A stretch of 9,152 bases of DNA from an uncultured Bacilli bacterium (GCA_947631525.1 CANRLQ010000035.1:1-9152); one strand, 5' to 3'. Counted from the stretch's first letter, positions 1-7,792 are shown. Numbers and translations: made by a program. The notes: generated by a model not told the origin, from the letters alone.

Positions 1-1
1 C

Positions 2-61
2 ATTGTTGATTTATTATATGAAGCATTGATTTATGAAAGCAATAACAAAAAAGAATCTTGA
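2..61 (+). CDS. 3' end of an unidentified protein (partial, cut by window edge)
   Basis: One open frame runs from the left edge to a TGA at 59-61 and gives 19 residues ending ...YESNNKKES. The piece is too short to assign a family. Support for it being real: the stop codon lies at the loop of a terminator hairpin (48-74), the same arrangement seen for several complete genes in this window. The gene would converge with the pyrophosphatase gene. It could also be chance reading of non-coding DNA, since only 60 bases are visible. Confidence 0.45.
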   Translation: MVDLLYEALIYESNNKKES

Positions 62-74
62 ATAGATTCTTTTT
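48..74. terminator. Bidirectional rho-independent terminator
   Basis: A perfect 10-bp inverted repeat pairs 48-57 with 65-74, with a 7-nt loop. The arms are A-rich on one side and T-rich on the other, so the RNA ends in a U run on either strand. It would end both the plus-strand gene at the left edge and the minus-strand pyrophosphatase gene, whose stop is at 73-75. Confidence 0.75.
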
Positions 75-1686
75 ATATTACTTCCATTATATTTGGAACA
101 ATTTGTTTTTTTCTTGATACACAGCCTGCTATATAATAACCTTGTTTTATATCAGGAGCATTAAAAGCTAATGATAATTGTTCTTCATTTCCGCTAGTAA
201 ATAAAATATATGTACCATTTTTAATTATATCGGTAATACATAATAATACTAATTCACATTCTTTATTTACCTTAATGTCTTCAATCAATTTTATATAGTC
301 ATTTTTTTCATTTAGTATTTCTTCAACATTTAAAGTAAATACTTGTGAAACAGCAAATTTTTTATCATTAACAGGGAATAATTTTATATCAGAATTTATT
401 ATTTCTTCTTTAGTTTGACCTTTTAGTGAAGTACCGGCTTTAAACATTTTATTAGCATATTCCACATAATTAAATCCAATAATTTTTTCTAATTCGTTTA
501 CAACATGTTTGTCTTGATCAGTTGTAGTTGGACTAGTAAGAGCTAAAGTATCAGACAAAATACCAGAAATCATAAGGCCAGCAATATCTAAAGGAATTTG
601 GATATGATTTTCTCTAAATAATGAATAAATAATTGTACATGTGCTTCCGACAGTCATATTACGAAAATTTATAGGTTGTTTAGTAGTAAGATCACCTATT
701 TTATGATGATCAACAATTTCTAAAATTTCAGCTTCATCTAGTCCTAAAACACTTTGACTAGCCTCATTATGATCAACTAAAATAACTTTTTTTCTTCTTT
801 TTTCTGTTATTTCAGTTACCCTTACAAGACCATGACATATTCCATTTTTATCAGTAATTGGATAGTTGTTATGACCCAATTTACTACTTTTTACAACAAA
901 TTCATCATAATAATCATTTTCATCAAATGTTTCAATATTATTATCAAGAACAACATTTTTTATATAATTACTAAGATTCATTAATTTAGAAGTATGAAAA
1001 CTATCATAAGGAGTCCTAATAACATTAACATTATTTTTTTTAGCTATTTCTAAATGTTCATCTTTAATTTCATTATTTCCAACAATAATCAATAATTTAA
1101 TACAACTATTTACGGCATATTCAATTACACTATGTCTATCACCAACAATTAAAATAGTATCATTGTCAAGTTTTAAATTTTCTAAAAATGTAGTACTTCT
1201 ATAAGTAGCAGCTAAAATAGAACCTGTTATTTGCTCATCACATTGTACTAAAACTTCAGCTTTTAAAATATCAATTATATTTTGTAAAGAAGTATTAATT
1301 TTAGTGAAATCACCACTAATTAAATCTTTAAAAATTGTTTTCATTGTTACTAAATTACTAAATTTGTTATTTTCTTTTACGATAGGAACACCTGTTATAT
1401 TTTTTTCCACCATATAATTATATGTATCGATTATTGATGCATTTTCATTAACAAAATAACCTTTATGATAATTTAAATCTTTCATTTGTAATTTTACATC
1501 ATATAAATATTTAGGTACTTTAGTGTTAAAATAATCTAAAACAAATTTTGTTTCTTTGTTTATGTCACCTAATATTCTAGGTTCTGTATTATAACCTAAT
1601 TGATTTTTTAAATAAGAAAGAGCAATAGCTGATGTTACAGAATCTGTATCAGGTTTTTTATGACCAAATATATAAATTTTTTCCAT
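73..1686 (-). CDS. ppaC: Manganese-dependent inorganic pyrophosphatase, family II, with CBS and DRTGG regulatory domains
   Basis: Cytosolic enzyme hydrolysing pyrophosphate to phosphate, which pulls biosynthetic reactions forward. The protein is 537 residues, against about 310 for the simple family II enzyme, because a regulatory insert splits the DHH domain. The N-terminus carries GHKKPDTDS (His9, Asp13, Asp15: metal ligands). A CBS unit follows at about 65-130, a DRTGG-like stretch at about 155-245 and a second CBS unit near 250-305. The DHH half then resumes with VDHNEAS, EIVDHHKIGDL and SDTLALTSPTTT, and the C-terminal SRKKQ substrate-binding motif is near 523-527. In studied CBS-pyrophosphatases adenine nucleotides act through the CBS pair, and enzymes with DRTGG respond to diadenosine polyphosphates; that is family knowledge, not visible here. 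The start is placed at 1686 rather than 1722 because AGGAGAAGAGG sits just upstream of it and the homologous N-terminus begins there. Confidence 0.95.
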   Translation of the reverse strand: MEKIYIFGHKKPDTDSVTSAIALSYLKNQLGYNTEPRILGDINKETKFVLDYFNTKVPKYLYDVKLQMKDLNYHKGYFVNENASIIDTYNYMVEKNITGVPIVKENNKFSNLVTMKTIFKDLISGDFTKINTSLQNIIDILKAEVLVQCDEQITGSILAATYRSTTFLENLKLDNDTILIVGDRHSVIEYAVNSCIKLLIIVGNNEIKDEHLEIAKKNNVNVIRTPYDSFHTSKLMNLSNYIKNVVLDNNIETFDENDYYDEFVVKSSKLGHNNYPITDKNGICHGLVRVTEITEKRRKKVILVDHNEASQSVLGLDEAEILEIVDHHKIGDLTTKQPINFRNMTVGSTCTIIYSLFRENHIQIPLDIAGLMISGILSDTLALTSPTTTDQDKHVVNELEKIIGFNYVEYANKMFKAGTSLKGQTKEEIINSDIKLFPVNDKKFAVSQVFTLNVEEILNEKNDYIKLIEDIKVNKECELVLLCITDIIKNGTYILFTSGNEEQLSLAFNAPDIKQGYYIAGCVSRKKQIVPNIMEVI

Positions 1687-1710
1687 TTTATACCTCTTCT
1701 CCTGCAATAT

Positions 1711-1739
1711 ATTATAAAGCAAAATATCAATTTTATAAA
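1711..1739 (-). promoter_or_regulatory. Candidate promoter of the pyrophosphatase gene
   Basis: On the minus strand a perfect TATAAT (plus 1711-1716) lies 17 bp from TTTATA (plus 1734-1739, 4 of 6 matches to the -35 consensus). Transcription would start near 1704, just before the purine-rich ribosome binding site at about 1691-1701. It is divergent from the promoter at 1766-1794. Confidence 0.55.
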
Positions 1740-1765
1740 GGAAAAAATAAATATTTTTTTCTTTT

Positions 1766-1794
1766 TTGCATTATTTTACATATTGATATATAAT
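1766..1794 (+). promoter_or_regulatory. Candidate promoter of the FxLYD-protein gene
   Basis: A perfect TATAAT at 1789-1794 lies 17 bp after TTGCAT at 1766-1771 (3 of 6 matches to the -35). Transcription would start near 1801, giving a leader of about 15 nt that is mostly ribosome binding site (AGGAGG at 1805-1810). Confidence 0.55.
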
Positions 1795-1815
1795 ACTATA
1801 TAAGAGGAGGTAGTT

Positions 1816-2280
1816 ATGGAGTCTAATAATTTTAAGAAAACACCTAAATGGGTTATAGCCTTAGCGATTATAGTTGGTATTATTTCTATACTAGGGCCAA
1901 TTATTTTCATTATTGTATTGTTTAGTTTTGATCGTACATCAAAATTTGATATAAGAAATGATGGTACTATAAATATCAATGATGAAGAACTAGTTGTTAA
2001 TAAAGATATAAATGGATATTATGATGAAAAAACAAATTCATATTATATTGAAGGTTATTTAAAAAATAACGAAAATGAAGATTATGAGTATGTCTATATT
2101 ACATTTAATGTTTATGATGAAAATAATAATATTTTAGGTGAAGCTACAGCTGATTTAAGTCACTTAGAAAAAAAAGGTACATGGAAATTTAAAGCAGCAT
2201 ATTCTAGTGTAGATTCTAAAGATGTAGCTAAATTTAAATTAACCGATGTAGAAGCAGAAGATTATGATGATTTTGATTAA
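1816..2280 (+). CDS. Membrane-anchored FxLYD-type extracytoplasmic protein, function unknown
   Basis: A 154-residue protein. A short basic N-terminus (residues 1-11) precedes one long hydrophobic segment at about 12-36. There is no lipobox cysteine, so it is probably an uncleaved anchor with the rest outside the cell. The outer part, about 60-140, has the pattern of the FxLYD beta-sandwich domain: YYIEGYLKNNENEDYEYVYI, then FNVYDENNNILGEA, then a 'FKA' strand before 'KFKLTDV'. The C-terminus is strongly acidic (EAEDYDDFD). FxLYD domains are common in Gram-positive surface proteins, but a biochemical role is not established. The AGGAGG 5 nt before ATG fixes the start. It has its own promoter and a terminator whose stem begins inside the coding sequence, so it is probably monocistronic despite the P-type ATPase gene 86 bases downstream. 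Confidence 0.8.
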   Translation: MESNNFKKTPKWVIALAIIVGIISILGPIIFIIVLFSFDRTSKFDIRNDGTININDEELVVNKDINGYYDEKTNSYYIEGYLKNNENEDYEYVYITFNVYDENNNILGEATADLSHLEKKGTWKFKAAYSSVDSKDVAKFKLTDVEAEDYDDFD

Positions 2281-2292
2281 TCTTCTTTTTTT
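2256..2292 (+). terminator. Rho-independent terminator overlapping the stop codon
   Basis: A 9-bp perfect stem pairs 2256-2264 with 2278-2286 across a 13-nt loop, followed by a run of seven T to 2292. The TAA stop (2278-2280) lies in the 3' arm, so the last codons of the gene also encode the hairpin. Confidence 0.75.
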
Positions 2293-2319
2293 GTCAAAAA
2301 ATGAATTATTTAAAATAGT
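2291..2319 (+). promoter_or_regulatory. Weak candidate promoter of the P-type ATPase gene
   Basis: TTGTCA at 2291-2296 (5 of 6) is followed after 17 bp by AATAGT at 2314-2319 (4 of 6). No better pair was found between the terminator and the ribosome binding site. The -35 box directly abuts the T tail of the preceding terminator. Confidence 0.3.
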
Positions 2320-2340
2320 CTACATGTAATATTTGCCTAA

Positions 2341-2355
2341 TATAGTTTTACTATA
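2341..2355. repeat. Small inverted repeat next to the ATPase ribosome binding site
   Basis: TATAGT and ACTATA form a 6-bp inverted repeat around a 3-nt spacer. Its last base is the first base of AGGAGG (2355-2360). It could be an operator half-site pair or a weak hairpin near the ribosome binding site. AT-rich DNA gives such repeats by chance, so this is only a candidate. Confidence 0.25.
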
Positions 2356-2366
2356 GGAGGAATATT

Positions 2367-4994
2367 ATGAATACCAATATTAATGTAGGATTAACAGAAG
2401 AAGAAGTCAAAAAATCAAGAGATGTATATGGATCAAATTTAATAACACAACAAAAAACATCGAGTTTCTTTCAAAAGTTATTAGAAAGTTTAGGAGATCC
2501 AATAATAAAAATATTACTTATAGCCTTAGCAATTAAAACAGTATTTCTTTTTAAAAATTTTGATTGGTATGAAACATTAGGAATTGTAATTGCTATATTC
2601 TTAGCTTCATTTATTTCTACTGCTTCTGAATATGGTAGTGAAAAAGCATTTAAAAAATTACAAGAAGAGGCATCTAAAATAAAATGTCGAGTTCTTAGAA
2701 ATAGAAAAATTATTGAAATTAATATTGATGATGTTGTTGTTAACGATGTCATTTTATTAGAATCTGGAGATAAAATACCTGCGGATGGCTATTTAGCTAG
2801 TGGTAATATAAGTGTTGATGAATCATCTTTAAATGGAGAAGCAAAAGAAATCAATAAAGAAGTATCACATGGTATTATAACTGATAAGAATAAACTTTAT
2901 AAAGGAACAGTTGTTTATTCTGGAAATGGTAAGATGATTGTTAATAAGGTTGGAAATGATACATTGTATGGTCAATTGGCAAGTGAACTTTTAGAAAAAA
3001 GTCCAATTAGTCCTTTAAAACTACGTTTAGCAGAACTTGCAAAAATTATCAGTAAAATAGGATATATTGGAGCATTTTTAATTTCAATATCATATTTATT
3101 TTCTAAAATTGTTATTGATAATGGATTTAATATCGATTTGATTATGAAAACCTTAACTGATTTTCCTTTAATATCAAGTTATTTAATATATGCTTTAACT
3201 TTGACTGTTACTATTATTGTGGTAGCGGTACCAGAAGGCTTACCAATGATGATAACCTTAGTATTATCATCTAATATGAAAAGAATGTTAAAAAATAATG
3301 TTTTAGTTAGAAAAATGACAGGTATAGAAACTGCAGGTAATATTAATATATTATTTACTGATAAAACGGGTACTTTAACTAAAGGGAAATTAGAAGTAAT
3401 AGGTTTTATAAACGGTAATTTAAAAGAGTTTAGTAATGAATTTGAAATAAAAAAATACAATAAATTTGACGAATTATTAAATATTTCCTTAATTTATAAT
3501 AATGCTAGTACATACGATTTTGATAAAAATTGTGTTGTAGGTGGAAATATAACTGATAAAGCATTATTAGATTTTGCTGATAAATCTTATAAAAATAATA
3601 TTAAAATTATTGAAAGTACACCTTTTAATAGTAAAAATAAATACTCATCAACTACTATATTGTTTAATGGTAAGAAAAAATTAATAAAAGGAGCTCCTGA
3701 ATTAATTTTAAAAAATTGTAAATATTATTATGATGAATATGGAAATAAAAAAATTTTTAATAAAATTGAACTATCTAAAAAAGTTGATAGTTTAACTAAA
3801 AAAGGTATAAGAGTTCTAGCTATAGCTATTAATGAAAATTATAATTTAAAAGATACTTTTAATAATTTAAACTTAGTAGGAATAGTTATAATTAAAGATG
3901 ATATTAGACCAGAATCTAAAGTAGGAATTGATTTAGTAAAAAAAGCTTATATAAATACAGTTATGATAACAGGTGATAATAAAGATACGGCTGTTTCTAT
4001 TGCTAGAGAAATTGGATTAATTGAAAATACTTATGACCTTGTAATGACAAGTGATGAATTAAGAGTAAAAAATGATGAAGAAATAAAAAAAATTATTCCA
4101 AATTTAAAAGTAGTTGCGAGAGCTTTACCTCAAGATAAAAGTCGTCTTGTTAAATTAAGTCAAGAGATGGGATTAGTTGTAGGAATGACAGGTGATGGAG
4201 TAAATGATGCTCCCGCTTTAAAAAAAGCTGATGTTGGTTTTGCTATGGGAAGTGGAACTGAAGTTACTAAGGAAGCTAGTGATATTGTTATTTTAGATGA
4301 TAATTTTTTATCAATATCTAAAGCTGTTTTGTTTGGACGAACTATTTTTAAAAGTATACGAAAATTTATTATTTTACAACTTACAATTAATTTATGTGCT
4401 TTAGGACTTTCATTTATAGGTCCTTTCATTGGAGTTGATACTCCAGTAACGGTAATACAAATGTTATGGATTAATATGGTTATGGATACTTTAGCTGGGC
4501 TTGCTTTTGCTTTTGAACCTCCACTTTTAGAATATATGCAGGAAAAACCAAAGAAAAAAAATGAATCAATTATAAATAAATATATGATTAATGAAATTTT
4601 TATAACAGGTATTTATTCTGTTATATTATGTATTTTCTTTTTAAAAAGTCCATTTATAAGTAGTCTATATAGAAATGATATTGAAAATAAATTTTTATTA
4701 ACAGCTTTCTTTGGATTATTTATTTTTATTGATATATTTAATTGTTTTAATGCAAGAACACATAGATTAAATCTTTTAGCCAACATAACTAAAAATAAGG
4801 TTTTTATCTTTATCATGATTTTTATTGTTACAGTTCAAATTTGTATGATATATTTTGGTAATAATATTTTTAGAACAGTTGATTTAAATTTAAAAGAATT
4901 TTTAATAATGATTTTTTTAGCCTTTACCGTTATACCTGCTGATTGGATTAGAAAATTATTTCTTCGAAAAAAAGGTTATATAGGTGGAGTATAA
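2367..4994 (+). CDS. Calcium-transporting P-type ATPase, P2B (PMCA-like) type
   Basis: An 875-residue cation pump of the cytoplasmic membrane, expected to export Ca2+ using ATP. Domains in order: N-terminal cation-ATPase segment (1-70), M1-M2 near 45-85, actuator domain with NGEA at 156-159 in place of the usual TGES, M3-M4 at about 232-300 with PEGLP (289-293), phosphorylation motif DKTGTLT (Asp332), nucleotide domain with KGAPE (441-445), hinge with MTGDGVNDAPA (607-617), then M5-M10. The presumed ion ligands Glu290 (M4), Asn703 and Asp707 (M6, NMVMDT) are kept. The position of the second M5 acid of SERCA is Ala678, and FNxxNAR (791-797) is typical of plasma-membrane pumps, so one Ca2+ per cycle is inferred. 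There is no calmodulin-type tail. AGGAGG 6 nt before ATG sets the start. Another divalent cation cannot be excluded. Confidence 0.9.
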   Translation: MNTNINVGLTEEEVKKSRDVYGSNLITQQKTSSFFQKLLESLGDPIIKILLIALAIKTVFLFKNFDWYETLGIVIAIFLASFISTASEYGSEKAFKKLQEEASKIKCRVLRNRKIIEINIDDVVVNDVILLESGDKIPADGYLASGNISVDESSLNGEAKEINKEVSHGIITDKNKLYKGTVVYSGNGKMIVNKVGNDTLYGQLASELLEKSPISPLKLRLAELAKIISKIGYIGAFLISISYLFSKIVIDNGFNIDLIMKTLTDFPLISSYLIYALTLTVTIIVVAVPEGLPMMITLVLSSNMKRMLKNNVLVRKMTGIETAGNINILFTDKTGTLTKGKLEVIGFINGNLKEFSNEFEIKKYNKFDELLNISLIYNNASTYDFDKNCVVGGNITDKALLDFADKSYKNNIKIIESTPFNSKNKYSSTTILFNGKKKLIKGAPELILKNCKYYYDEYGNKKIFNKIELSKKVDSLTKKGIRVLAIAINENYNLKDTFNNLNLVGIVIIKDDIRPESKVGIDLVKKAYINTVMITGDNKDTAVSIAREIGLIENTYDLVMTSDELRVKNDEEIKKIIPNLKVVARALPQDKSRLVKLSQEMGLVVGMTGDGVNDAPALKKADVGFAMGSGTEVTKEASDIVILDDNFLSISKAVLFGRTIFKSIRKFIILQLTINLCALGLSFIGPFIGVDTPVTVIQMLWINMVMDTLAGLAFAFEPPLLEYMQEKPKKKNESIINKYMINEIFITGIYSVILCIFFLKSPFISSLYRNDIENKFLLTAFFGLFIFIDIFNCFNARTHRLNLLANITKNKVFIFIMIFIVTVQICMIYFGNNIFRTVDLNLKEFLIMIFLAFTVIPADWIRKLFLRKKGYIGGV

Positions 4995-5003
4995 TTAATA
5001 AAG

Positions 5004-5040
5004 AATGTAAATAACAAAAAATATTTACATTTTTTATTTA
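5004..5040 (+). terminator. Rho-independent terminator of the P-type ATPase gene
   Basis: A perfect 10-bp stem pairs 5004-5013 (AATGTAAATA) with 5022-5031, with an 8-nt A-rich loop and a T-rich tail. It begins 9 bases after the stop codon. Confidence 0.75.
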
Positions 5041-5077
5041 TTTTAGAATTAACATTTATCTTTTTGTCGGTACTATA

Positions 5078-5106
5078 TTGATTTTTAATTTAATTTATTT
5101 TATAAT
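5078..5106 (+). promoter_or_regulatory. Promoter of the AbiEi-type gene
   Basis: TTGATT at 5078-5083 (4 of 6) and a perfect TATAAT at 5101-5106 are separated by 17 bp. Transcription would start near 5113, so the leader is only about 10 nt and consists almost entirely of the AGGTGAT ribosome binding site. The TTG at 5078 is therefore promoter sequence and not a start codon. Confidence 0.6.
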
Positions 5107-5122
5107 TAGTATAGGTGATGCT

Positions 5123-5674
5123 ATGATAGTTAGACATAAGGATTTAGTTAGCAGAGGGTATAGTGCTTATCAAATAAAGAAAATGGTAAGAGATAAAAAG
5201 CTCTTTTTTGTAAAGAAAGGAGTTTATTCAACTAATGATGAAATAGATTATTTTGAAATGATTACAAAGAAGCATCCTAATGCAATATTTACTTTACAAA
5301 CAGCCGCATATATATATGGTTTAACTAATACTTTAGGAGATATTTATTATGTTGCTACTAAACAAAAAGATAGAAAGTTTAAGGAAGATTTTATAAAACA
5401 AATATTTATGACTGATCAACTATACAAAATTGGTATTAATAGTATGACTTATAAAAAAAATAATATAAAAGCTTATGATTTAGAACGCTTATTAATTGAA
5501 ATTGTTAGAAATAAAACAAACATTGATAACGATATTTATCGTGAAATAATTGAGAATTATTCAAAAATTGCAAAATTGTTAAACAAGAAAAAATTAGAAA
5601 AATATTTGATTTATTTTATGAATCCAAAAATCATTGAGAGAATAAAAAAAGAAGTATATAAAATTGATAATTAG
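5123..5674 (+). CDS. AbiEi-family type IV antitoxin-like winged-helix protein, orphan
   Basis: A 183-residue cytosolic protein resembling the AbiEi antitoxin family. Residues 1-40 look like the N-terminal winged helix (RGYSAYQIKKMVRDKKLFFV then KKGVYST). The family core follows: FTLQTAAYIYGLTN near 55-68, matching the usual 'LhSALyLHGL' block, and YDLERLLIEIVRNK near 118-131, matching the 'dlERTLvD' block. In AbiE systems AbiEi binds the operon promoter and counters AbiEii, a nucleotidyltransferase toxin. No such toxin is present on either strand nearby; the next gene is a response regulator 97 bases away, beyond a terminator. It may therefore be an orphan regulator rather than a working antitoxin. 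The start at 5123 is chosen for the AGGTGAT upstream and because a longer frame from TTG at 5078 would begin in the -35 box. The tail is Lys-rich. Confidence 0.75.
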   Translation: MIVRHKDLVSRGYSAYQIKKMVRDKKLFFVKKGVYSTNDEIDYFEMITKKHPNAIFTLQTAAYIYGLTNTLGDIYYVATKQKDRKFKEDFIKQIFMTDQLYKIGINSMTYKKNNIKAYDLERLLIEIVRNKTNIDNDIYREIIENYSKIAKLLNKKKLEKYLIYFMNPKIIERIKKEVYKIDN

Positions 5675-5695
5675 ATTATATACTTTTTTATTTTT
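5652..5695 (+). terminator. Rho-independent terminator with the stop codon in its loop
   Basis: A 10-bp perfect stem pairs 5652-5661 (AAGTATATAA) with 5676-5685 around a 14-nt loop that holds the TAG stop (5672-5674). A T-rich tail follows to about 5695. It isolates the AbiEi-type gene from the agr-type genes downstream. Confidence 0.7.
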
Positions 5696-5698
5696 CAG

Positions 5699-5727
5699 TT
5701 GTATTAATTGGAAAAATATGGTAATAT
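5699..5727 (+). promoter_or_regulatory. Candidate promoter of the response regulator-kinase operon
   Basis: TTGTAT at 5699-5704 (3 of 6) lies 17 bp before TAATAT at 5722-5727 (4 of 6). The -10 box is preceded by TGG, giving an extended -10 (TGn) that can compensate for a weak -35. The start would be near 5734, with a leader of about 38 nt. Confidence 0.4.
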
Positions 5728-5740
5728 TTATTATGGAGAT

Positions 5741-5770
5741 TAACCTTGTGCAAACTTAGGAGGTAGGTTA
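5741..5770 (+). promoter_or_regulatory. Possible hairpin around the response regulator ribosome binding site
   Basis: TAACCT (5741-5746) is complementary to AGGTTA (5765-5770), and the AGGAGGT ribosome binding site (5758-5764) lies in the loop against the 3' arm. ACCT could alternatively pair with AGGT at 5761-5764, covering the site. The stem is only 6 bp, so a regulatory role is speculative. Confidence 0.25.
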
Positions 5771-5771
5771 T

Positions 5772-6488
5772 ATGGATTTCATTATATATGAAGATCAAAA
5801 AGAATTTAGAAAAAATATAATCAATGTAATAACTAAATTAATGATAGATAAAGATATTGACTATAATATTAAAGAATTTGATAAATATAGTGATAAATTA
5901 AATTCTGTTATTGAAAGCAATATTCCCAAAATTTATATATTAGATATTGAAGTTCCTAATAGTAAATCAGGAATAGATTTGGCACGAAAAATTAGAGAAA
6001 CTGATTGGAATAGTGCAATCATAATTATTACATCTCATGTTGATATGGGATATGATGCACTTAAAGCTCAAATAATGGTTTTAGATTTTATTTCAAAATT
6101 TAATAATTGTGAAAGTAATTTAGAACAAGCATTAAAATTAGCTTTATCTAAGATTAATAATAAGAAAGTTCTTGTATTTGATTATTGTGGTATAACAAAT
6201 AGAGTGTATACTGATGATATATTATATGTTATTAAAGATACAGTTGATAGAAAATGTATTATAAAAACTACTTATAATCAAATTGATGTTAATGAAACAA
6301 TGAATGAAATGATAGAGAAATTAGATAATAGATTTTACTTATCACACAGAAGTTGTTTAGTTAATACTGAGCAAATTAATTTTATTAATTGGAGAACTGG
6401 TGTAATAACTTTCAATAATGGTGAAACTATTGATTATATAGCTAGAGATAAAAAGAAGGGTTTAAAGCAGTATGTTAGAAGTAGTTAG
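5772..6488 (+). CDS. agrA: AgrA-type response regulator with LytTR DNA-binding domain
   Basis: A 238-residue cytosolic response regulator. The receiver domain spans about 1-125, with acidic residues Glu7/Asp8, the phosphoacceptor Asp58 (YILDIEV), the switch Thr87 (IIITSH) and Lys109 (FISKF). A LytTR domain fills about 132-236, with the typical FYLSHRSCLVNTEQI block at 188-202. LytTR proteins bind pairs of short repeats about two helical turns apart and usually activate peptide-signalling or bacteriocin genes. The gene has a strong AGGAGGT 7 nt before ATG and overlaps the kinase gene by 17 bases, so the two are co-translated. Together with the nearby agrB- and agrD-type genes this is best read as AgrA. 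The likely targets are agrBD and unknown distant genes. The symbol is given by context; the regulated genes cannot be inferred. Confidence 0.85.
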   Translation: MDFIIYEDQKEFRKNIINVITKLMIDKDIDYNIKEFDKYSDKLNSVIESNIPKIYILDIEVPNSKSGIDLARKIRETDWNSAIIIITSHVDMGYDALKAQIMVLDFISKFNNCESNLEQALKLALSKINNKKVLVFDYCGITNRVYTDDILYVIKDTVDRKCIIKTTYNQIDVNETMNEMIEKLDNRFYLSHRSCLVNTEQINFINWRTGVITFNNGETIDYIARDKKKGLKQYVRSS

Positions 6489-7767
6489 TTGGTTTATAAC
6501 AGGTTTTATTACTTATGTGGTAAGTTGTAAAATATTCTGTAATCTTAATGATATAAAATTTAAATTTAGTAAAAAATTTTTAATTACTATAATTTTATTT
6601 TGTTGTTTTGATTGTTATGTACATGATTTATATTTAGATGGAATAAGGGTTCTATTTATTAATTTGGGTTTAATTTTGATTTTAAAAAAATTATATAATA
6701 TATCTTTTGCGAAAACTGTTTTATCAGAAATTTTAATTTTATTAATGTCATTAATTTCAGAAGTTATATCTTATCTCATAATATCAATATTTCCTTTTGA
6801 TTCTGATTTCCTAAAATATAATTTTATTGGAATAATGGCTATTAATATTATAACTATTTTTTTAACATTATTTTTCAGTAGAATTCTTAATAAGAAATTA
6901 AAGAATATTATAAAATGGTATAAAGAAAACAAATATGTAAATATGTTATTATTACCAATTATAATTATATTAGTTGAATTTATTTTATGGTATCCTATTT
7001 ATAATGGGAAGGTTGTAGGATATCATGCAAATATTTATGTAGCAATGATATTATTTGTTACAATATTTGTATATGGCTATTTCAAACAAAGAAGTAAAAA
7101 TAATGAAATTATATATAAATATGAAAATTTACTTGATTATTCTAAAACATATGAAAAAGTAATAACTGAGAAAAGCAAAAACCAACATGAATATAAAAAT
7201 CAATTATTATTAATTAGAGGTATGATTGAAAGTAAAGATAAAAAAATAATTCAATATATTGATAAATTGTTGAATCAAAATGACAGTGATACAAAACATG
7301 AATGGTTAAGTAACTTAACTAAAATACCAAGTGGTGGATTACGAGGTTTAATTTGTTATAATTTAGATAATGCTGTTGAGCGTGGTCTTATCTCATATGT
7401 GTCTGTATCTGATGATATTTCTAATGATGAAATTTGGCAAATATGTGATGATAACCTACAGGCTATAAGTATTATTATTGGTGTTTATTTAACTAATGCC
7501 GTAGAAGCAGCATTAGAAAGTGATAAAAAGTATGTTACAATAGATGTTGATTATATAAATTATAATATAGTATTTACAATTTCAAATACATATAAAAAGT
7601 TACCAAATTTAAGTAAGATAAATAAAGATAGTTATACTACTAAAGGAAAAGGGCATGGATATGGACTATCACTTGTTAGAGATATTGTAACTAAAAATAA
7701 TATATTTGAAATTAAGACAGAATTAAATGGAATGTATTATGTTCAAAAATTAATAATAAAAAAATAA
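6472..7767 (+). CDS. agrC: AgrC-type membrane sensor histidine kinase (GHKL)
   Basis: A 431-residue kinase. The N-terminal half (1-205) is a multi-pass membrane sensor with about six hydrophobic segments, near 3-20, 34-52, 57-76, 82-108, 116-137 and 157-176, plus another at 184-204. This matches the AgrC peptide-receptor layout. A linker with coiled-coil character leads to the phosphoacceptor His239 in NQHEYKNQLLLIRGMI, the HxxxN block of this kinase class. The ATPase domain has the N box LTNAVEAALES (Asn342, Glu345), SNTY near 371-374, and a glycine loop KGKGHGYGLSLVRDI (391-405). The start overlaps the regulator stop by 17 bases. AAGAAGGG lies about 12 nt upstream, so coupling to upstream translation is likely. 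It is expected to autophosphorylate on binding the AgrD-derived cyclic peptide and pass phosphate to the upstream regulator. Partner identity is inferred from position. Confidence 0.85.
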   Translation: MLEVVSWFITGFITYVVSCKIFCNLNDIKFKFSKKFLITIILFCCFDCYVHDLYLDGIRVLFINLGLILILKKLYNISFAKTVLSEILILLMSLISEVISYLIISIFPFDSDFLKYNFIGIMAINIITIFLTLFFSRILNKKLKNIIKWYKENKYVNMLLLPIIIILVEFILWYPIYNGKVVGYHANIYVAMILFVTIFVYGYFKQRSKNNEIIYKYENLLDYSKTYEKVITEKSKNQHEYKNQLLLIRGMIESKDKKIIQYIDKLLNQNDSDTKHEWLSNLTKIPSGGLRGLICYNLDNAVERGLISYVSVSDDISNDEIWQICDDNLQAISIIIGVYLTNAVEAALESDKKYVTIDVDYINYNIVFTISNTYKKLPNLSKINKDSYTTKGKGHGYGLSLVRDIVTKNNIFEIKTELNGMYYVQKLIIKK

Positions 7768-7792
7768 GTACCAAAGATTAAGTACTTATTTT
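7761..7792. terminator. Bidirectional terminator between the converging agr arms
   Basis: An 11-bp perfect stem pairs 7761-7771 (AAAATAAGTAC) with 7782-7792 around a 10-nt loop. On the plus strand it ends the kinase gene, whose TAA (7765-7767) is in the 5' arm. On the minus strand it lies 5 bases after the agrD stop and is followed by seven or more T, so it ends agrBD as well. Confidence 0.75.

Noticed and set aside
1687..1722. 12-residue N-terminal extension of the pyrophosphatase
   Set aside because: The extension would be encoded by the ribosome binding site and -10 region, and the conserved protein begins at MEKIYIFGHKKPD.
1776..1979. Minus-strand frame over the FxLYD gene start
   Set aside because: Antisense shadow of a supported gene with a strong ribosome binding site; it also covers the promoter.
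2321..2328. TACATGTA palindrome upstream of the P-type ATPase, considered as a copper-repressor box
   Set aside because: The known cop box is TACA-2 nt-TGTA; the two central bases are missing, and the pump lacks copper-ATPase motifs such as CPC and heavy-metal-binding domains.
5078..5122. TTG start that would lengthen the AbiEi-type protein by 15 residues
   Set aside because: No ribosome binding site precedes it, the TTG belongs to the -35 box of the promoter, and the ATG at 5123 has AGGTGAT upstream.
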